Shown: positions 8,419 to 15,978 of the stretch, piece by piece
Numbering within the stretch: position 1 is the stretch's first letter
How the letters are laid out: each line of letters starts with the position of its first letter
Assembly: GCF_003946575.1 (NCBI RefSeq)
Contig: NZ_RHOP01000002.1
Coordinates: 177,966-241,965 of the forward strand
Direction: 5' to 3'
DNA length: 64,000 nucleotides
From: Companilactobacillus jidongensis
GTDB lineage: Bacteria > Bacillota > Bacilli > Lactobacillales > Lactobacillaceae
Made by a program: the position numbers and the translations under genes
Notes under the pieces: model-generated
The model's database searches: none
What the model was told of the DNA's origin: nothing
Seen by the model: the letters and a program-made list of their open reading frames with translations, nothing else

Positions 8419-9074
8419 TATTCTTGTCCTCCCTTACTTGGTGTTTTTCTGCCATAGAGTAATTTTTTACCGACCCAGCGGAAGAAAATAACCACAATCT
8501 GGAATGCCCACTTGAAAATGGCAATTATAATCGGTATCAAGAAGAAGTCGATTCCGAGAATTAATAACCCGGCACCAACATAGAATAATGTCGTGGCAAA
8601 GGATTGCATAAATACCGATACTCCAACAAATATTGAACCGACGCCCAGGATTACAGACAAAGCCACTAAGAATACAAACGATAAAATCCCTAAAACTGCA
8701 GTAGCCACGATACCAGCTAGTAAAAGAATCAATGCAATAGCTAATGGAATTGCCACTGGAGTTGCAAATAACCCCAAAATAATCAACCAGATCATGCGCA
8801 CGTTCTTTTTGGCTTTTTGTTCCGTTGGAATATTACCATCATCAACATTTTGATAATCTTCTTCTGACATTTTGATTGAATAATCAGTTAGAACCTTTCT
8901 AGCTAGATGTTTAGGTGTTCCCAACTCATTAATGATCTTGTCCGAATTATTCAGATCAGCATCTATAATAAATTCTCGATAAAATTCTAAAACATCTTTG
9001 CGTTCATCGTCATCTAGTTGACCCAAATAAACTTCAAGTTCATCGATATATGACTCAACAACTTTAGTTTCCAT
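8418..9074 (-). CDS. DUF1700 (HAAS) domain membrane protein
   Basis: The N-terminal 80 residues form a HAAS/DUF1700 domain (VESYIDELEVYLGQLDDDER...ELGTPKHLARKVL), followed by about three to four membrane segments. The domain is typical of proteins that partner with PadR repressors as membrane sensors. The start is taken as the METKVVESY ATG at 9074, because GGAGG lies eight bases before it; a longer reading frame begins seven codons earlier without a site. This start overlaps the end of the PadR gene by 11 bases. A role in responding to envelope stress is inferred from context. Confidence 0.88.
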   Translation of the reverse strand: METKVVESYIDELEVYLGQLDDDERKDVLEFYREFIIDADLNNSDKIINELGTPKHLARKVLTDYSIKMSEEDYQNVDDGNIPTEQKAKKNVRMIWLIILGLFATPVAIPLAIALILLLAGIVATAVLGILSFVFLVALSVILGVGSIFVGVSVFMQSFATTLFYVGAGLLILGIDFFLIPIIIAIFKWAFQIVVIFFRWVGKKLLYGRKTPSKGGQE

Positions 9075-9381
9075 CGTTTCCCTCCAAAATAGCATCCGTG
9101 GCTTCTTTTAGTTCATTCCAATTGGAACGGATCCTAATTAATTCCCCTGTTCCTAATTCAGTGATTTTGTAATAACGGCGATTGCGTCCTTCATAAGCCT
9201 GGTCATAAGTTTCCAACCAACCTTCTTTTTTTAACCGTCTGAGAATTGGATACATTGTCGATTCTGAAATTGGAAATACCTTCTGTACTTCCCTAGTAAT
9301 CGCATATCCGTAGTAATCTTCTCGAGTTAACAAGGATAGGACTGATCCTTCAAGAATCTCAGTTGATACTTGAATTGCCAT
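9064..9381 (-). CDS. PadR family transcriptional regulator
   Basis: This 105-residue protein is a short PadR winged-helix regulator: LEGSVLSLLTREDYYGYAI, a recognition helix around SESTMYPILRRLKKEGWL, and the wing YEGRNRRYYKIT are all visible. Members of this small subfamily usually repress their own operon with DUF1700/DUF4097 genes. It is first in that operon and overlaps the next gene. Its promoter contains repeated TATAC/GTATA elements, probable autoregulatory sites. The inducing signal is unknown; in related loci it is cell-wall active compounds. Confidence 0.9.
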   Translation of the reverse strand: MAIQVSTEILEGSVLSLLTREDYYGYAITREVQKVFPISESTMYPILRRLKKEGWLETYDQAYEGRNRRYYKITELGTGELIRIRSNWNELKEATDAILEGNDGN

Positions 9382-9398
9382 ATTATCTCCTCATTTCT

Positions 9399-9449
9399 TA
9401 ATACTATACGAACCATCAATACTATACGACGTATAATATCATTGCACAA
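9399..9449 (-). promoter_or_regulatory. padR operon promoter with repeated TATAC/GTATA operator
   Basis: On the minus strand a -35 TTGTGC (9444-9449) and -10 TATAGT (9421-9426) are 17 bases apart. An inverted repeat TATAC-GAC-GTATA (9423-9435) covers the -10, and the motif ATACTATACGA occurs twice (9401-9411 and 9419-9429). The layout fits autorepression by the PadR protein. Confidence 0.6.
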
Positions 9450-9501
9450 ATAATATAACGTAATCTATAATGTAAGTCAATTAAATTTCACAAATTAATT
9501 C

Positions 9502-9530
9502 TTGACAATCGATAATTTTGGCTATATTAT
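9502..9530 (+). promoter_or_regulatory. sigma-A promoter for the T-box/ABC transporter operon
   Basis: A consensus -35 TTGACA (9502-9507) and -10 TATTAT (9525-9530) are spaced by exactly 17 bases. Transcription would begin near 9537 and enter the T-box leader. Confidence 0.85.
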
Positions 9531-9536
9531 TGTCAC

Positions 9537-9802
9537 AACATTTAAACACATACAAAAACGACGACAGAAGAGTAGTTCGTTAAGTTGGTTCAGAGAGTTG
9601 ACGGTGGTGCGAGTCAACCCACTTTGTGAATGAAACACATCTGTAAGTTGAATAACTGAAATCTAGTAAGTTATTTCGGTAGTCCCGTTACCACTGAAGT
9701 TATGTAATAACTTTATGAGTCTAATATTGTGAGATATTAGAAATCAGAGGTGGTACCGCGAAATTCGCCCTCTTAGTCTTTTTGACTGAGAGGGCTTTTT
9801 TT
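9537..9802 (+). promoter_or_regulatory. T-box riboswitch, probable methionine (AUG) specifier
   Basis: The leader has a Stem I region with AGAGAG and GGTGGTGCGAG, a candidate specifier loop (GTGA-ATG-AAACAC, ATG at 9630-9632), the T-box sequence AGAGGTGGTACCGCG (9746-9760), and a strong terminator (9767-9802) whose 5' arm overlaps the antiterminator. T-boxes sense uncharged tRNA and allow read-through on starvation. The AUG reading of the specifier is the best fit but is tentative; neighbouring triplets would give Asn or Glu. The riboswitch controls the downstream amino-acid ABC transporter. Confidence 0.88.
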
Positions 9803-9912
9803 ATACCACCATTGCATAACTTCCTGAGGTTAGTGTCGCGAGATATTAACGAATCAGAGGTGGAACCACGACACGTCGTCCTCTTAGCAATTTTTGCTAA
9901 GAGGATTTTTTT
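9803..9912 (+). promoter_or_regulatory. second, duplicated T-box antiterminator/terminator module
   Basis: A diverged copy of the distal part of the T-box follows directly: ATAACTT..TGAG..GAGATATTA, then AGAGGTGGAACCACG (9856-9870), then a second terminator (9879-9912) with a seven-T tail. There is no second Stem I. The T-box bulge differs from the first copy (GGAACCACG against GGTACCGCG). The result is one specifier followed by two decision points in series. Confidence 0.8.
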
Positions 9913-9950
9913 GTAGGTTTTTAAAGATAGATATAGGGGAGGAAATAATT

Positions 9951-10604
9951 ATGAATTACATTTTTGAAATTTTACCATCGCTGTTGAGTGGTACCGTTAT
10001 GACATTAAAAATTTTCTTTTGGACGTTGATCTGTTCACTTCCATTAGGAATCTTGGTTTCCTTAGGTAGAAATTCCAAGTTCAAACCATTGAGTTGGCTC
10101 ATTTCATTTTATATCTGGGTTATGCGTGGAACTCCATTACTATTACAATTAATCTTCGTATTCTACGGTTTACCAAACATGCCATTCGCACATATTGTTT
10201 TTGAAAGATATGACGCCGCACTCTTTGCCTTCATCTTGAACTACACAGCCTACTTCGCAGAAATCTTCCGTGGTGGCTTCGGTGCCATCAGTGATGGTCA
10301 ATTCGAAGGTGCAAAAGTTCTCGGATTGAATTATTTCCAAACAATTAGAAAAATTATTGTTCCCCAAGTTGTTAAAATTGTCTTACCTTCAATTGGTAAT
10401 GAAGTAATCAACTTGGTCAAGGATTCATCATTGGTCTACGTAATTGGATTAGGCGACTTGCTTCGTGCCGGTAACATTGCCAGTTCACGTGATGTAACAC
10501 TCGTACCACTTGTTCTAGTTGGTATTATCTATCTATTACTTACATTAGTATGTACATGGGCTTTGAGATTACTCGAAAAACGTTTCAGTTATTACAGAGA
10601 TTAG
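9951..10604 (+). CDS. polar amino-acid ABC transporter permease
   Basis: This 217-residue permease has about five membrane segments and the HisM/GlnP-type EAA loop (EGAKVLGLNYFQTIRKIIVPQ). It forms the membrane channel of an amino-acid importer with the following ATPase and lipoprotein. The start is the ATG at 9951, preceded by GGGGAGG; an upstream in-frame ATG would lie inside the terminator stem and is rejected. Genes follow in the order permease, ATPase, binding protein. The T-box leader makes methionine, or a related amino acid, the likely substrate. Confidence 0.9.
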   Translation: MNYIFEILPSLLSGTVMTLKIFFWTLICSLPLGILVSLGRNSKFKPLSWLISFYIWVMRGTPLLLQLIFVFYGLPNMPFAHIVFERYDAALFAFILNYTAYFAEIFRGGFGAISDGQFEGAKVLGLNYFQTIRKIIVPQVVKIVLPSIGNEVINLVKDSSLVYVIGLGDLLRAGNIASSRDVTLVPLVLVGIIYLLLTLVCTWALRLLEKRFSYYRD

Positions 10605-10619
10605 TGGAGGGAAAAACAT

Positions 10620-11261
10620 ATGCTTAAACTTAAAAATATTACTAAGAGCTTTGATGGAAAAACAATTTTGGATAATCTTAATCTCGAGGTTCAAGATAAT
10701 TCAATTCTAAGTATCGTTGGCCCTTCAGGTGCTGGTAAAACAACTTTGCTACGTTGTATTGCTGGACTTGAAACGACTGATTCGGGTTCCTTCTTATTAA
10801 ATGACCAACCATTCGATCCTGCCGATGAATCGGCCAAAGAACGAGTCGTTGGGGTTGTCTTCCAAGACTTCAATCTCTTCCCTCATCTATCAGTCCTCGA
10901 AAACATTACCCTCGCTCCTATGATGGTTTTGAAACAAGACAAAAGCACTGCTAAACAAAATGCTGATAAAATTCTTAAACAACTAGAATTAACAGACTTA
11001 GCAAAACAGTATCCATTTGAATTATCTGGTGGTCAAAAACAACGTGTTGCTATTGCTCGCGCCTTAGCCATGCAACCTAAAATTCTCTGTTATGATGAAC
11101 CAACATCGGCCTTGGATCCAAGTCTTCGTGATGCTGTGGCGGATGTTATCCTCAACTTGAAACAAACTGGAATTACACAAATCGTCATTACCCATGATCC
11201 GGAATTTGCCAAAAAAATTGCTGACCAATTACTCGAAGTTAAACCAATCGCTAATAAATAA
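10620..11261 (+). CDS. amino-acid ABC transporter ATP-binding protein
   Basis: This 213-residue ATPase energises the importer. Walker A (GPSGAGKTT, about residues 34-42), the ABC signature LSGGQKQR, Walker B (ILCYDEPTSALD) and the switch His (ITHD) are intact. It belongs to the GlnQ/HisP polar amino-acid group and is somewhat shorter than the usual 240 residues, ending soon after the switch region. It lies 15 bases after the permease with a GGAGG site and 21 bases before the binding-protein gene. Confidence 0.92.
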   Translation: MLKLKNITKSFDGKTILDNLNLEVQDNSILSIVGPSGAGKTTLLRCIAGLETTDSGSFLLNDQPFDPADESAKERVVGVVFQDFNLFPHLSVLENITLAPMMVLKQDKSTAKQNADKILKQLELTDLAKQYPFELSGGQKQRVAIARALAMQPKILCYDEPTSALDPSLRDAVADVILNLKQTGITQIVITHDPEFAKKIADQLLEVKPIANK

Positions 11262-11282
11262 TCAAAGGGGGATTAATATATT

Positions 11283-12140
11283 ATGAATAAAAAAGTCATT
11301 AAACTAGTTACCCTCTTGGCTGTTTTAGTTATGGTGCTTAGCTTGAGTGGTTGCGGGAACAAAAAATCAGTTGCTCAAGAAGCCAATACTGCCGATACTT
11401 GGGCAGCCATCAAGAAACGTAAACGTGTTATTATCGGACTCGACGATACTTTTGTACCAATGGGGTTCCGTGAAAAAAACGGTAAGTTAGTCGGTTATGA
11501 TATTGACTTGGCCAAGGCTGTTTTTAAACAATATGGTATCAAAGCTGACTTCCAACCAATTGATTGGAATATGAAAGAAACCGAACTACGTAATCGTACA
11601 ATTGATTTAATTTGGAATGGTTACACGATCACGCCTGAGCGACTCAAACAAATTGCTTTCTCACGTCCTTACATGGCTAACAGACAAGTGTTAGTAACTA
11701 AAAAAAGTGAGGGTATCACTAGTTTTGCAGGCATGAAAGATAAGACTCTTGGTGTTCAAACCAGTTCTTCCGGTGCTAGTTTATTAGACGAGAAACCTGC
11801 CCTGTTGAAGAATTATATTAAGGGTAAGACGCCGGTTATGTACGATTCATTCAACAATGCCTTCATGGATCTCGATGCTGGTAGAATTCAAGGAATGCTG
11901 ATTGATAGTGTTTACTCTGGATACTATATTCAACACGAAAAAAATCCTGAATCATATCAAACCACTGTCGGTGGTTTTGACGGTGAAGATTTCGCCGTTG
12001 GTATGCGTAAAGGTGACAAAACTCTGAAGAGAAAAATTGATACTGCTTTACAACAGCTTGCTAATGATGGCGAGTTGCAAAAGATCAATAAGAAGTGGTT
12101 TGGTACTAATGATAATTCTTTGATTGAACCTGAAAAATAA
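11283..12140 (+). CDS. amino-acid ABC transporter substrate-binding lipoprotein
   Basis: This 285-residue lipoprotein has a signal peptide ending in the lipobox LSGC (cysteine near residue 24) and a family 3 solute-binding fold (LVGYDIDLAKAVFKQYGIKADFQPIDW, the usual ligand-contact segment, and an Arg-containing NGYTITPERLKQIAFS). It captures an amino acid outside the membrane and delivers it to the permease. A GGGGG ribosome binding site precedes the ATG. The substrate is not fixed by sequence; the T-box points to methionine, cystine being the main alternative for this family. Confidence 0.9.
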   Translation: MNKKVIKLVTLLAVLVMVLSLSGCGNKKSVAQEANTADTWAAIKKRKRVIIGLDDTFVPMGFREKNGKLVGYDIDLAKAVFKQYGIKADFQPIDWNMKETELRNRTIDLIWNGYTITPERLKQIAFSRPYMANRQVLVTKKSEGITSFAGMKDKTLGVQTSSSGASLLDEKPALLKNYIKGKTPVMYDSFNNAFMDLDAGRIQGMLIDSVYSGYYIQHEKNPESYQTTVGGFDGEDFAVGMRKGDKTLKRKIDTALQQLANDGELQKINKKWFGTNDNSLIEPEK

Positions 12141-12340
12141 GGTTGTTGGTTGTTGTTCTATTTCCGTTTCCGGTTGCGAGATATTTTACCTGCCGTGGGG
12201 GACCGGTTCGAGCCAAGGTCTCTAACCTCGACTTTAGGCTTTGCTTCGCAAATCTTAAAGTTCGTCCTGTGGCCTCGCCACACTCACGGCTGGTATAAAT
12301 CTCTCCACCTCCAGCTAACACAACCTATAATTGAATAAAT
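12141..12340. repeat. structured, GC-richer intergenic element
   Basis: The DNA here is clearly richer in G and C than its surroundings and full of inverted repeats: GACCGGTTCGAGCC..GGTC near 12200, a stem formed by CTTTAG..CTTAAAG with a GCTTCGC loop (about 12231-12260), and GTGGCC..CCACAC near 12270. No convincing gene is present; short open frames on both strands lack homology and ribosome binding sites. It resembles dispersed intergenic repeats of lactobacilli, but copy number cannot be judged from one window. Confidence 0.5.
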
Positions 12341-12441
12341 TTAATATATTAAATACAGTTTAGACCTCAGCTGAAGTCGGTCCCACAGCAGACTAAATCA
12401 CTTTCAACCAAAGTCGGAAACATAAAAATAAATAGAAAAAG

Positions 12442-12477
12442 CACATATGGGAAACTTCATTTCCCATATGTGTTTTT
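12442..12477 (+). terminator. perfect-hairpin terminator
   Basis: Thirteen-base arms (CACATATGGGAAA / TTTCCCATATGTG) with a five-base loop are followed by five Ts. It is the most likely end of the amino-acid transporter transcript and shields the aldo/keto reductase gene. Confidence 0.8.
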
Positions 12478-12583
12478 CTGTTCAGAATACGTAAAACGTA
12501 TACTAGCATAACTATTTAGTAATTTTTAAATTTTAACTTCGGACTTATAGTAGATTCATTAAGAAAAGAGCAGGTAAACAAAT

Positions 12584-13450
12584 ATGACAGATATTCCTAC
12601 AATTAAATTAAATGATGGAAATGAAATTCCAGCAATCGGTTTTGGAACTTTTCAAATTCCTAACGACGGTTCTACATACAAAGCAGTTAAAGAAGCTTTA
12701 GAGTTTGGCTATCGTCACATCGATACAGCAGTGGCTTACTTCAATGAAGGCGAAGTTGGTAAAGCCGTAAATGATAGTGGAATCCCTCGTGATCAAATCT
12801 GGGTCACAAGTAAACTTTGGTTACAGGATTTTGGCTATGAAGCTGCCAAAAAGGCCATCGATGTGTCACTTAAAAAATTGGGTTTGGATTATATCGACTT
12901 GTACTTGATCCATCAACCATACGGCGACGTTCCCGGTGCTTGGCGTGCTATGGAAGAAGCTAAAAAAGACGGTAAAATCAAATCAATTGGTGTTTCAAAT
13001 ATGACTCCTAAAATTTGGAATAACTTTGTACCACAGTTTTCTACTATGCCATCAGTCAACCAAGTTGAATTTAATCCTTACTTCCAACAAAAAGAATTAC
13101 GTAAAATATTGGATGAGAACAATGTTAAATTGGAAGCTTGGGCACCACTAGGTCAAGGTGATAAAGAATTAATGCATGATCCAGTGCTCGCCAAATTAGC
13201 CGAAAAATACAACAAGGATATCGGACAAATCATCTTACGTTTTGAAAATCAAGATGATGTCATCGTCTTCCCTAAATCAGTTCATGCTAGTCGTATCAAG
13301 AGCAATCTAGATATTTTTGACTTCGAACTAACTAATGACGAAATGAAACAAATCAAAACACTAGATAAGAACAAAGGAATGCACGATCCTGATGCAGCTG
13401 GCGTTGAAAAGATGTTACTATCAGCATTCGATGTCCATGCTAATGATTAG
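12584..13450 (+). CDS. aldo/keto reductase
   Basis: This 288-residue NADPH-dependent oxidoreductase has the AKR TIM barrel and the full catalytic tetrad: Asp47, Tyr52, Lys77 and His110 (FGYRHIDTAVAYFNE, SKLWL, LIHQPYGD). It resembles the bacterial AKR5/2,5-diketo-D-gluconate reductase group, which reduces a wide range of small aldehydes and ketones in the cytosol. Its length is normal. A GAGCAGG-like site precedes the ATG, and it appears monocistronic, ending at a strong hairpin. The physiological substrate is unknown. Confidence 0.92.
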   Translation: MTDIPTIKLNDGNEIPAIGFGTFQIPNDGSTYKAVKEALEFGYRHIDTAVAYFNEGEVGKAVNDSGIPRDQIWVTSKLWLQDFGYEAAKKAIDVSLKKLGLDYIDLYLIHQPYGDVPGAWRAMEEAKKDGKIKSIGVSNMTPKIWNNFVPQFSTMPSVNQVEFNPYFQQKELRKILDENNVKLEAWAPLGQGDKELMHDPVLAKLAEKYNKDIGQIILRFENQDDVIVFPKSVHASRIKSNLDIFDFELTNDEMKQIKTLDKNKGMHDPDAAGVEKMLLSAFDVHAND

Positions 13451-13465
13451 AAATTAAATATTACT

Positions 13466-13500
13466 CAGGACAAATATTAATATTTGTCCTGGGTATTTTT
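13466..13500 (+). terminator. terminator after aldo/keto reductase
   Basis: A perfect hairpin with CAGGACAAATAT arms is followed by GGTATTTTT. The last T residues also form part of the -35 box of the arsR promoter. Confidence 0.75.
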
Positions 13501-13553
13501 GACTATATAAATTATTTAAGTTATTATAAATTCATACATAGATGAATATCTAT
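13499..13553 (+). promoter_or_regulatory. arsR promoter and operator
   Basis: A -35 TTGACT (13499-13504) and -10 TATTAT (13522-13527) are 17 bases apart. An inverted repeat ATAGAT-N4-ATCTAT (13538-13553) lies just downstream, where a bound repressor would block elongation or initiation. The same repeat recurs before the efflux gene. Confidence 0.75.
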
Positions 13554-13565
13554 ATGAGGTGAAAA

Positions 13566-13871
13566 ATGAATTATAAAAATTACGTGAACTCTTTAAAAGC
13601 TCTCTCTGATGAAAACCGACTCAAAATTATTGAATTAGTATCAGACAAGACTTTGTGTGCCTGTGATTTATTAGATCACTTCAACTTTACTCAGCCTACC
13701 CTCTCCCATCACATGAAAGTTTTGGAAGATGCCGGTATTGTGACTAGTTATCGTGAAGGCAAATGGAAACACTACTCTTTAAATAAAGAATTTGCATCAG
13801 GATTCTTCGAAAACACCAAACAACTATTGTCCAGTGGCTCAGAATGTGTTTGTGACTACGAAAAGGAGTAG
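13566..13871 (+). CDS. arsR: ArsR family metalloregulator
   Basis: This 101-residue winged-helix repressor has the ArsR core: SDENRLKIIELV, the CAC motif at Cys31/Cys33 in the alpha-3 region (TLCACDLL), and the recognition helix TQPTLSHHMKVLEDAGIV. A second CxC pair at Cys94/Cys96 near the C-terminus could supply further arsenite ligands. It is expected to repress itself and the downstream ACR3 gene until arsenite or antimonite binds. A GAGGTG site precedes the ATG. Confidence 0.92.
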   Translation: MNYKNYVNSLKALSDENRLKIIELVSDKTLCACDLLDHFNFTQPTLSHHMKVLEDAGIVTSYREGKWKHYSLNKEFASGFFENTKQLLSSGSECVCDYEKE

Positions 13872-13891
13872 CCTGTTTTTTTACTCAATAG

Positions 13892-13907
13892 ATAGATAAT
13901 CATCTAT
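13892..13907 (+). promoter_or_regulatory. second ArsR-type operator
   Basis: The inverted repeat ATAGAT-N4-ATCTAT, identical in arms and spacing to the one before arsR, lies in the gap before the efflux gene. It suggests that the efflux gene has its own repressor-controlled start, or that the repressor acts as a roadblock there. Confidence 0.65.
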
Positions 13908-13930
13908 ATGTTATAAGGGGGGAATTTATT

Positions 13931-14971
13931 TTGGAGAAGACTAGTAAAAAGTTATCAATCTTTGACCGATATATGACTTGGTGGATAATCTTGGCAATGG
14001 TCATCGGTGTAGCAATCGGCTATTTCTGGCCTAATACTGCCAATGTTATTAATGCCTTATCGATTGGTACCACATCGATTCCAATTGCTATTGGTCTGAT
14101 ATTAATGATGTATCCGCCACTTACTAAAGTTAAATATGAAGAAATGGGACATGTTTTCAAAGACTGGCGAACTTTGACCGTTTCATTGGTTCAAAATTGG
14201 GTCGTTGGTCCAATCGTCATGTTCACTTTAGCAGTTATTTTTTTGCACGATTACCCTGCCTATATGACTGGTTTGATCATGATTGGTTTGGCAAGATGTA
14301 TTGCCATGGTTATTGTTTGGAGTGAATTAGCACAAGGTGACAGTGAATATACTGCTGGACTTGTCGCCTTCAATGCCGTCTTCCAAATCATTTTTTATTC
14401 ATTCTTTGCGTACTTATTCATAACTGTCATCCCTGGATGGCTGGGATTACAAACTCATACAGTCAACGTTCCGATGACATCAATTGCCAAAAGTGTCATG
14501 ATCTATCTGGGAATTCCTTTCCTTGCTGGAATCTCTTCAAGATACTTGTTGATACATTTCAAAGGTAATAATTGGTTTGAAAATGTCTATGTACCAAAAA
14601 TCAGTCGTATCACTTTTTGGGCATTGATTTTTACTGTAATCGTCATGTTCTCAGTAAAAGGTGAAAAGGTAGTTCAATTACCATTAGACGTTATAAGAAT
14701 CGCTGTTCCATTATTGCTATACTTCCTAATAATGTTTTTCGTTTCCTTTGGTATTGCACATCATCGTGGTACAAGCTACCCTATTGCTGCATCACTATCG
14801 TTAACTGCTGCAAGCAATAATTTTGAACTTGCCATTGCTGTTGCAGTAAGTGTCTTTGGCATCAGTTCAGGAGAAGCATTCACTGCTGTTATCGGCCCAC
14901 TAGTTGAAGTACCAGTACTATTGAGTTTGGTTAATGTCGCGCTCAAATATCGTCATACCTTCAAAAAATAG
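13931..14971 (+). CDS. acr3: ACR3-type arsenite efflux permease
   Basis: This 346-residue integral membrane protein with about ten hydrophobic segments is an ACR3 family arsenite/antimonite exporter. The conserved, functionally required cysteine of the fourth transmembrane helix is present at Cys123 ([12 protein letters not shown]). The start is a TTG at 13931 with a strong AAGGGGGG site nine bases upstream. It is in one unit with arsR; no arsenate reductase or ArsD/ArsA is next to it, so the pair would confer arsenite rather than arsenate resistance on its own. Confidence 0.93.
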   Translation: MEKTSKKLSIFDRYMTWWIILAMVIGVAIGYFWPNTANVINALSIGTTSIPIAIGLILMMYPPLTKVKYEEMGHVFKDWRTLTVSLVQNWVVGPIVMFTLAVIFLHDYPAYMTGLIMIGLARCIAMVIVWSELAQGDSEYTAGLVAFNAVFQIIFYSFFAYLFITVIPGWLGLQTHTVNVPMTSIAKSVMIYLGIPFLAGISSRYLLIHFKGNNWFENVYVPKISRITFWALIFTVIVMFSVKGEKVVQLPLDVIRIAVPLLLYFLIMFFVSFGIAHHRGTSYPIAASLSLTAASNNFELAIAVAVSVFGISSGEAFTAVIGPLVEVPVLLSLVNVALKYRHTFKK

Positions 14972-15014
14972 AGCAGTAACAACTCGGTTCAATCCGAATT
15001 GTTACTGCTCTATT
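14971..15014. terminator. bidirectional terminator between acr3 and phzF-like gene
   Basis: A long stem (GAGCAGTAACAA..CGG / CCG..TTGTTACTGCTC) sits between two convergent genes, with a T-rich stretch on the right and an A-rich stretch on the left. It can end both transcripts. Confidence 0.8.
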
Positions 15015-15017
15015 TAT

Positions 15018-15791
15018 TTATAAACTAATTTCTGAAGTAGAATACAAAACAGCTTTACCAGCCAAATAGGTTTTACTTCCTTCATATCGCCCATACAAGA
15101 CTCCAGTTCTCTGTGATGCTTGAAATGCCACAATATTCTTCTTACTTAATTTATTAGACCAATAGGGAACAATGTGGCAGTGTCCACTTCCACAAACTTG
15201 ATCTTCCAACACACCATGCTTGGGAGTAAATGTTCTTGAGACACAGTCATAGTTTTTACCTCTCGCCGTAACGTTTAACAACACTCCATCCAGGGATGCA
15301 ATCTTGTCAAAATCAGGTTGCAAGCTGGCGATTACTTTTGGACTATCAACTACACATAATAAATCACGGCCGAGATAAGCCTCTTGAATAGGCGCACTAA
15401 TACTGTCTTCCATGGCTTTTGTTACCTCAACTTGATTCAGTTCAAATGAGGGAAACTCCAATTCATATCCATCAATTGTTTTGGCAACTTTTACTTCACC
15501 ACCCAAAGTTTGAAAAGTAATAACATCGGCTTCAAATTCATAATAATTCATCAATACAAATGCTGTCGCCAAAGTAGCGTGCCCACAAAGTTCAATTTCA
15601 CATGTGTGTGTGAACCATCTTAACTTATATGAACTTCCCTCTTTAACTGTAAAAGCTGTTTCCGCAACACCATTTTCGATGGCAATCTTTTGTAGTATCT
15701 CATCTGGCAGCCAATGATCCATAATTACGACTGCTGCTGGATTACCTTTGAAAATCACATCTGTGAATGCATCTACTAAATAGCTTTTCAT
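15018..15791 (-). CDS. PhzF family isomerase/epimerase-like protein
   Basis: This 257-residue protein is a PhzF/diaminopimelate-epimerase-fold enzyme. The hallmark N-terminal DAFTDVIFKGNPAAVV, the central CGHATLATAF and the C-terminal QVCGSGHCHIVPYW are intact. Family members catalyse acid/base isomerisations, but most bacterial homologues outside phenazine clusters have no known substrate. The start is taken at 15791, because GGAG lies eight bases before it; an in-frame ATG 13 codons earlier has no site. It is convergent with the ars operon and appears to be a single gene. Confidence 0.88.
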   Translation of the reverse strand: MKSYLVDAFTDVIFKGNPAAVVIMDHWLPDEILQKIAIENGVAETAFTVKEGSSYKLRWFTHTCEIELCGHATLATAFVLMNYYEFEADVITFQTLGGEVKVAKTIDGYELEFPSFELNQVEVTKAMEDSISAPIQEAYLGRDLLCVVDSPKVIASLQPDFDKIASLDGVLLNVTARGKNYDCVSRTFTPKHGVLEDQVCGSGHCHIVPYWSNKLSKKNIVAFQASQRTGVLYGRYEGSKTYLAGKAVLYSTSEISL

Positions 15792-15860
15792 TTGATTAAC
15801 TCCATTTCTAATGGTGGTGTAAACTTTCATAATTCATCTAACAATTTTAACATTATTATT

Positions 15861-15898
15861 CAAAAAAAATACATTGGGTCAATATCCCAATGTATTTT
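15861..15898 (-). terminator. terminator for the SRPBCC/SDR operon
   Basis: On the minus strand a hairpin (AATACATTGGG / CCCAATGTATT) is followed by a run of eight Ts. It lies about 80 bases past the stop of the NAD(P)-binding protein gene. Confidence 0.7.
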
Positions 15899-15903
15899 GA
15901 TTA

Positions 15904-15955
15904 TTCCAATATCCAGCGCTAAACAGTCCTCACTTGTTTAACGTTGAATATTGGG
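15904..15955. other. long imperfect inverted repeat
   Basis: The arms CCAATAT..CTAAACA and TGTTTAA..ATATTGG pair with a few mismatches around a nine-base loop. With no T tail it is more likely an RNA-stabilising stem or an operator than a terminator. Confidence 0.4.
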
Positions 15956-15978
15956 ATTAATATATTTCTTTCAAAAGA

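Noticed and set aside
12190..12225. tRNA-like T-arm sequence GGTTCGAGCC
   Set aside because: No acceptor, D or anticodon arms fit around it and the supposed T stem does not pair; it is a part of the structured intergenic element.
12106..12338. short overlapping open frames on both strands
   Set aside because: They lie in the structured element, lack ribosome binding sites and have no recognisable product.
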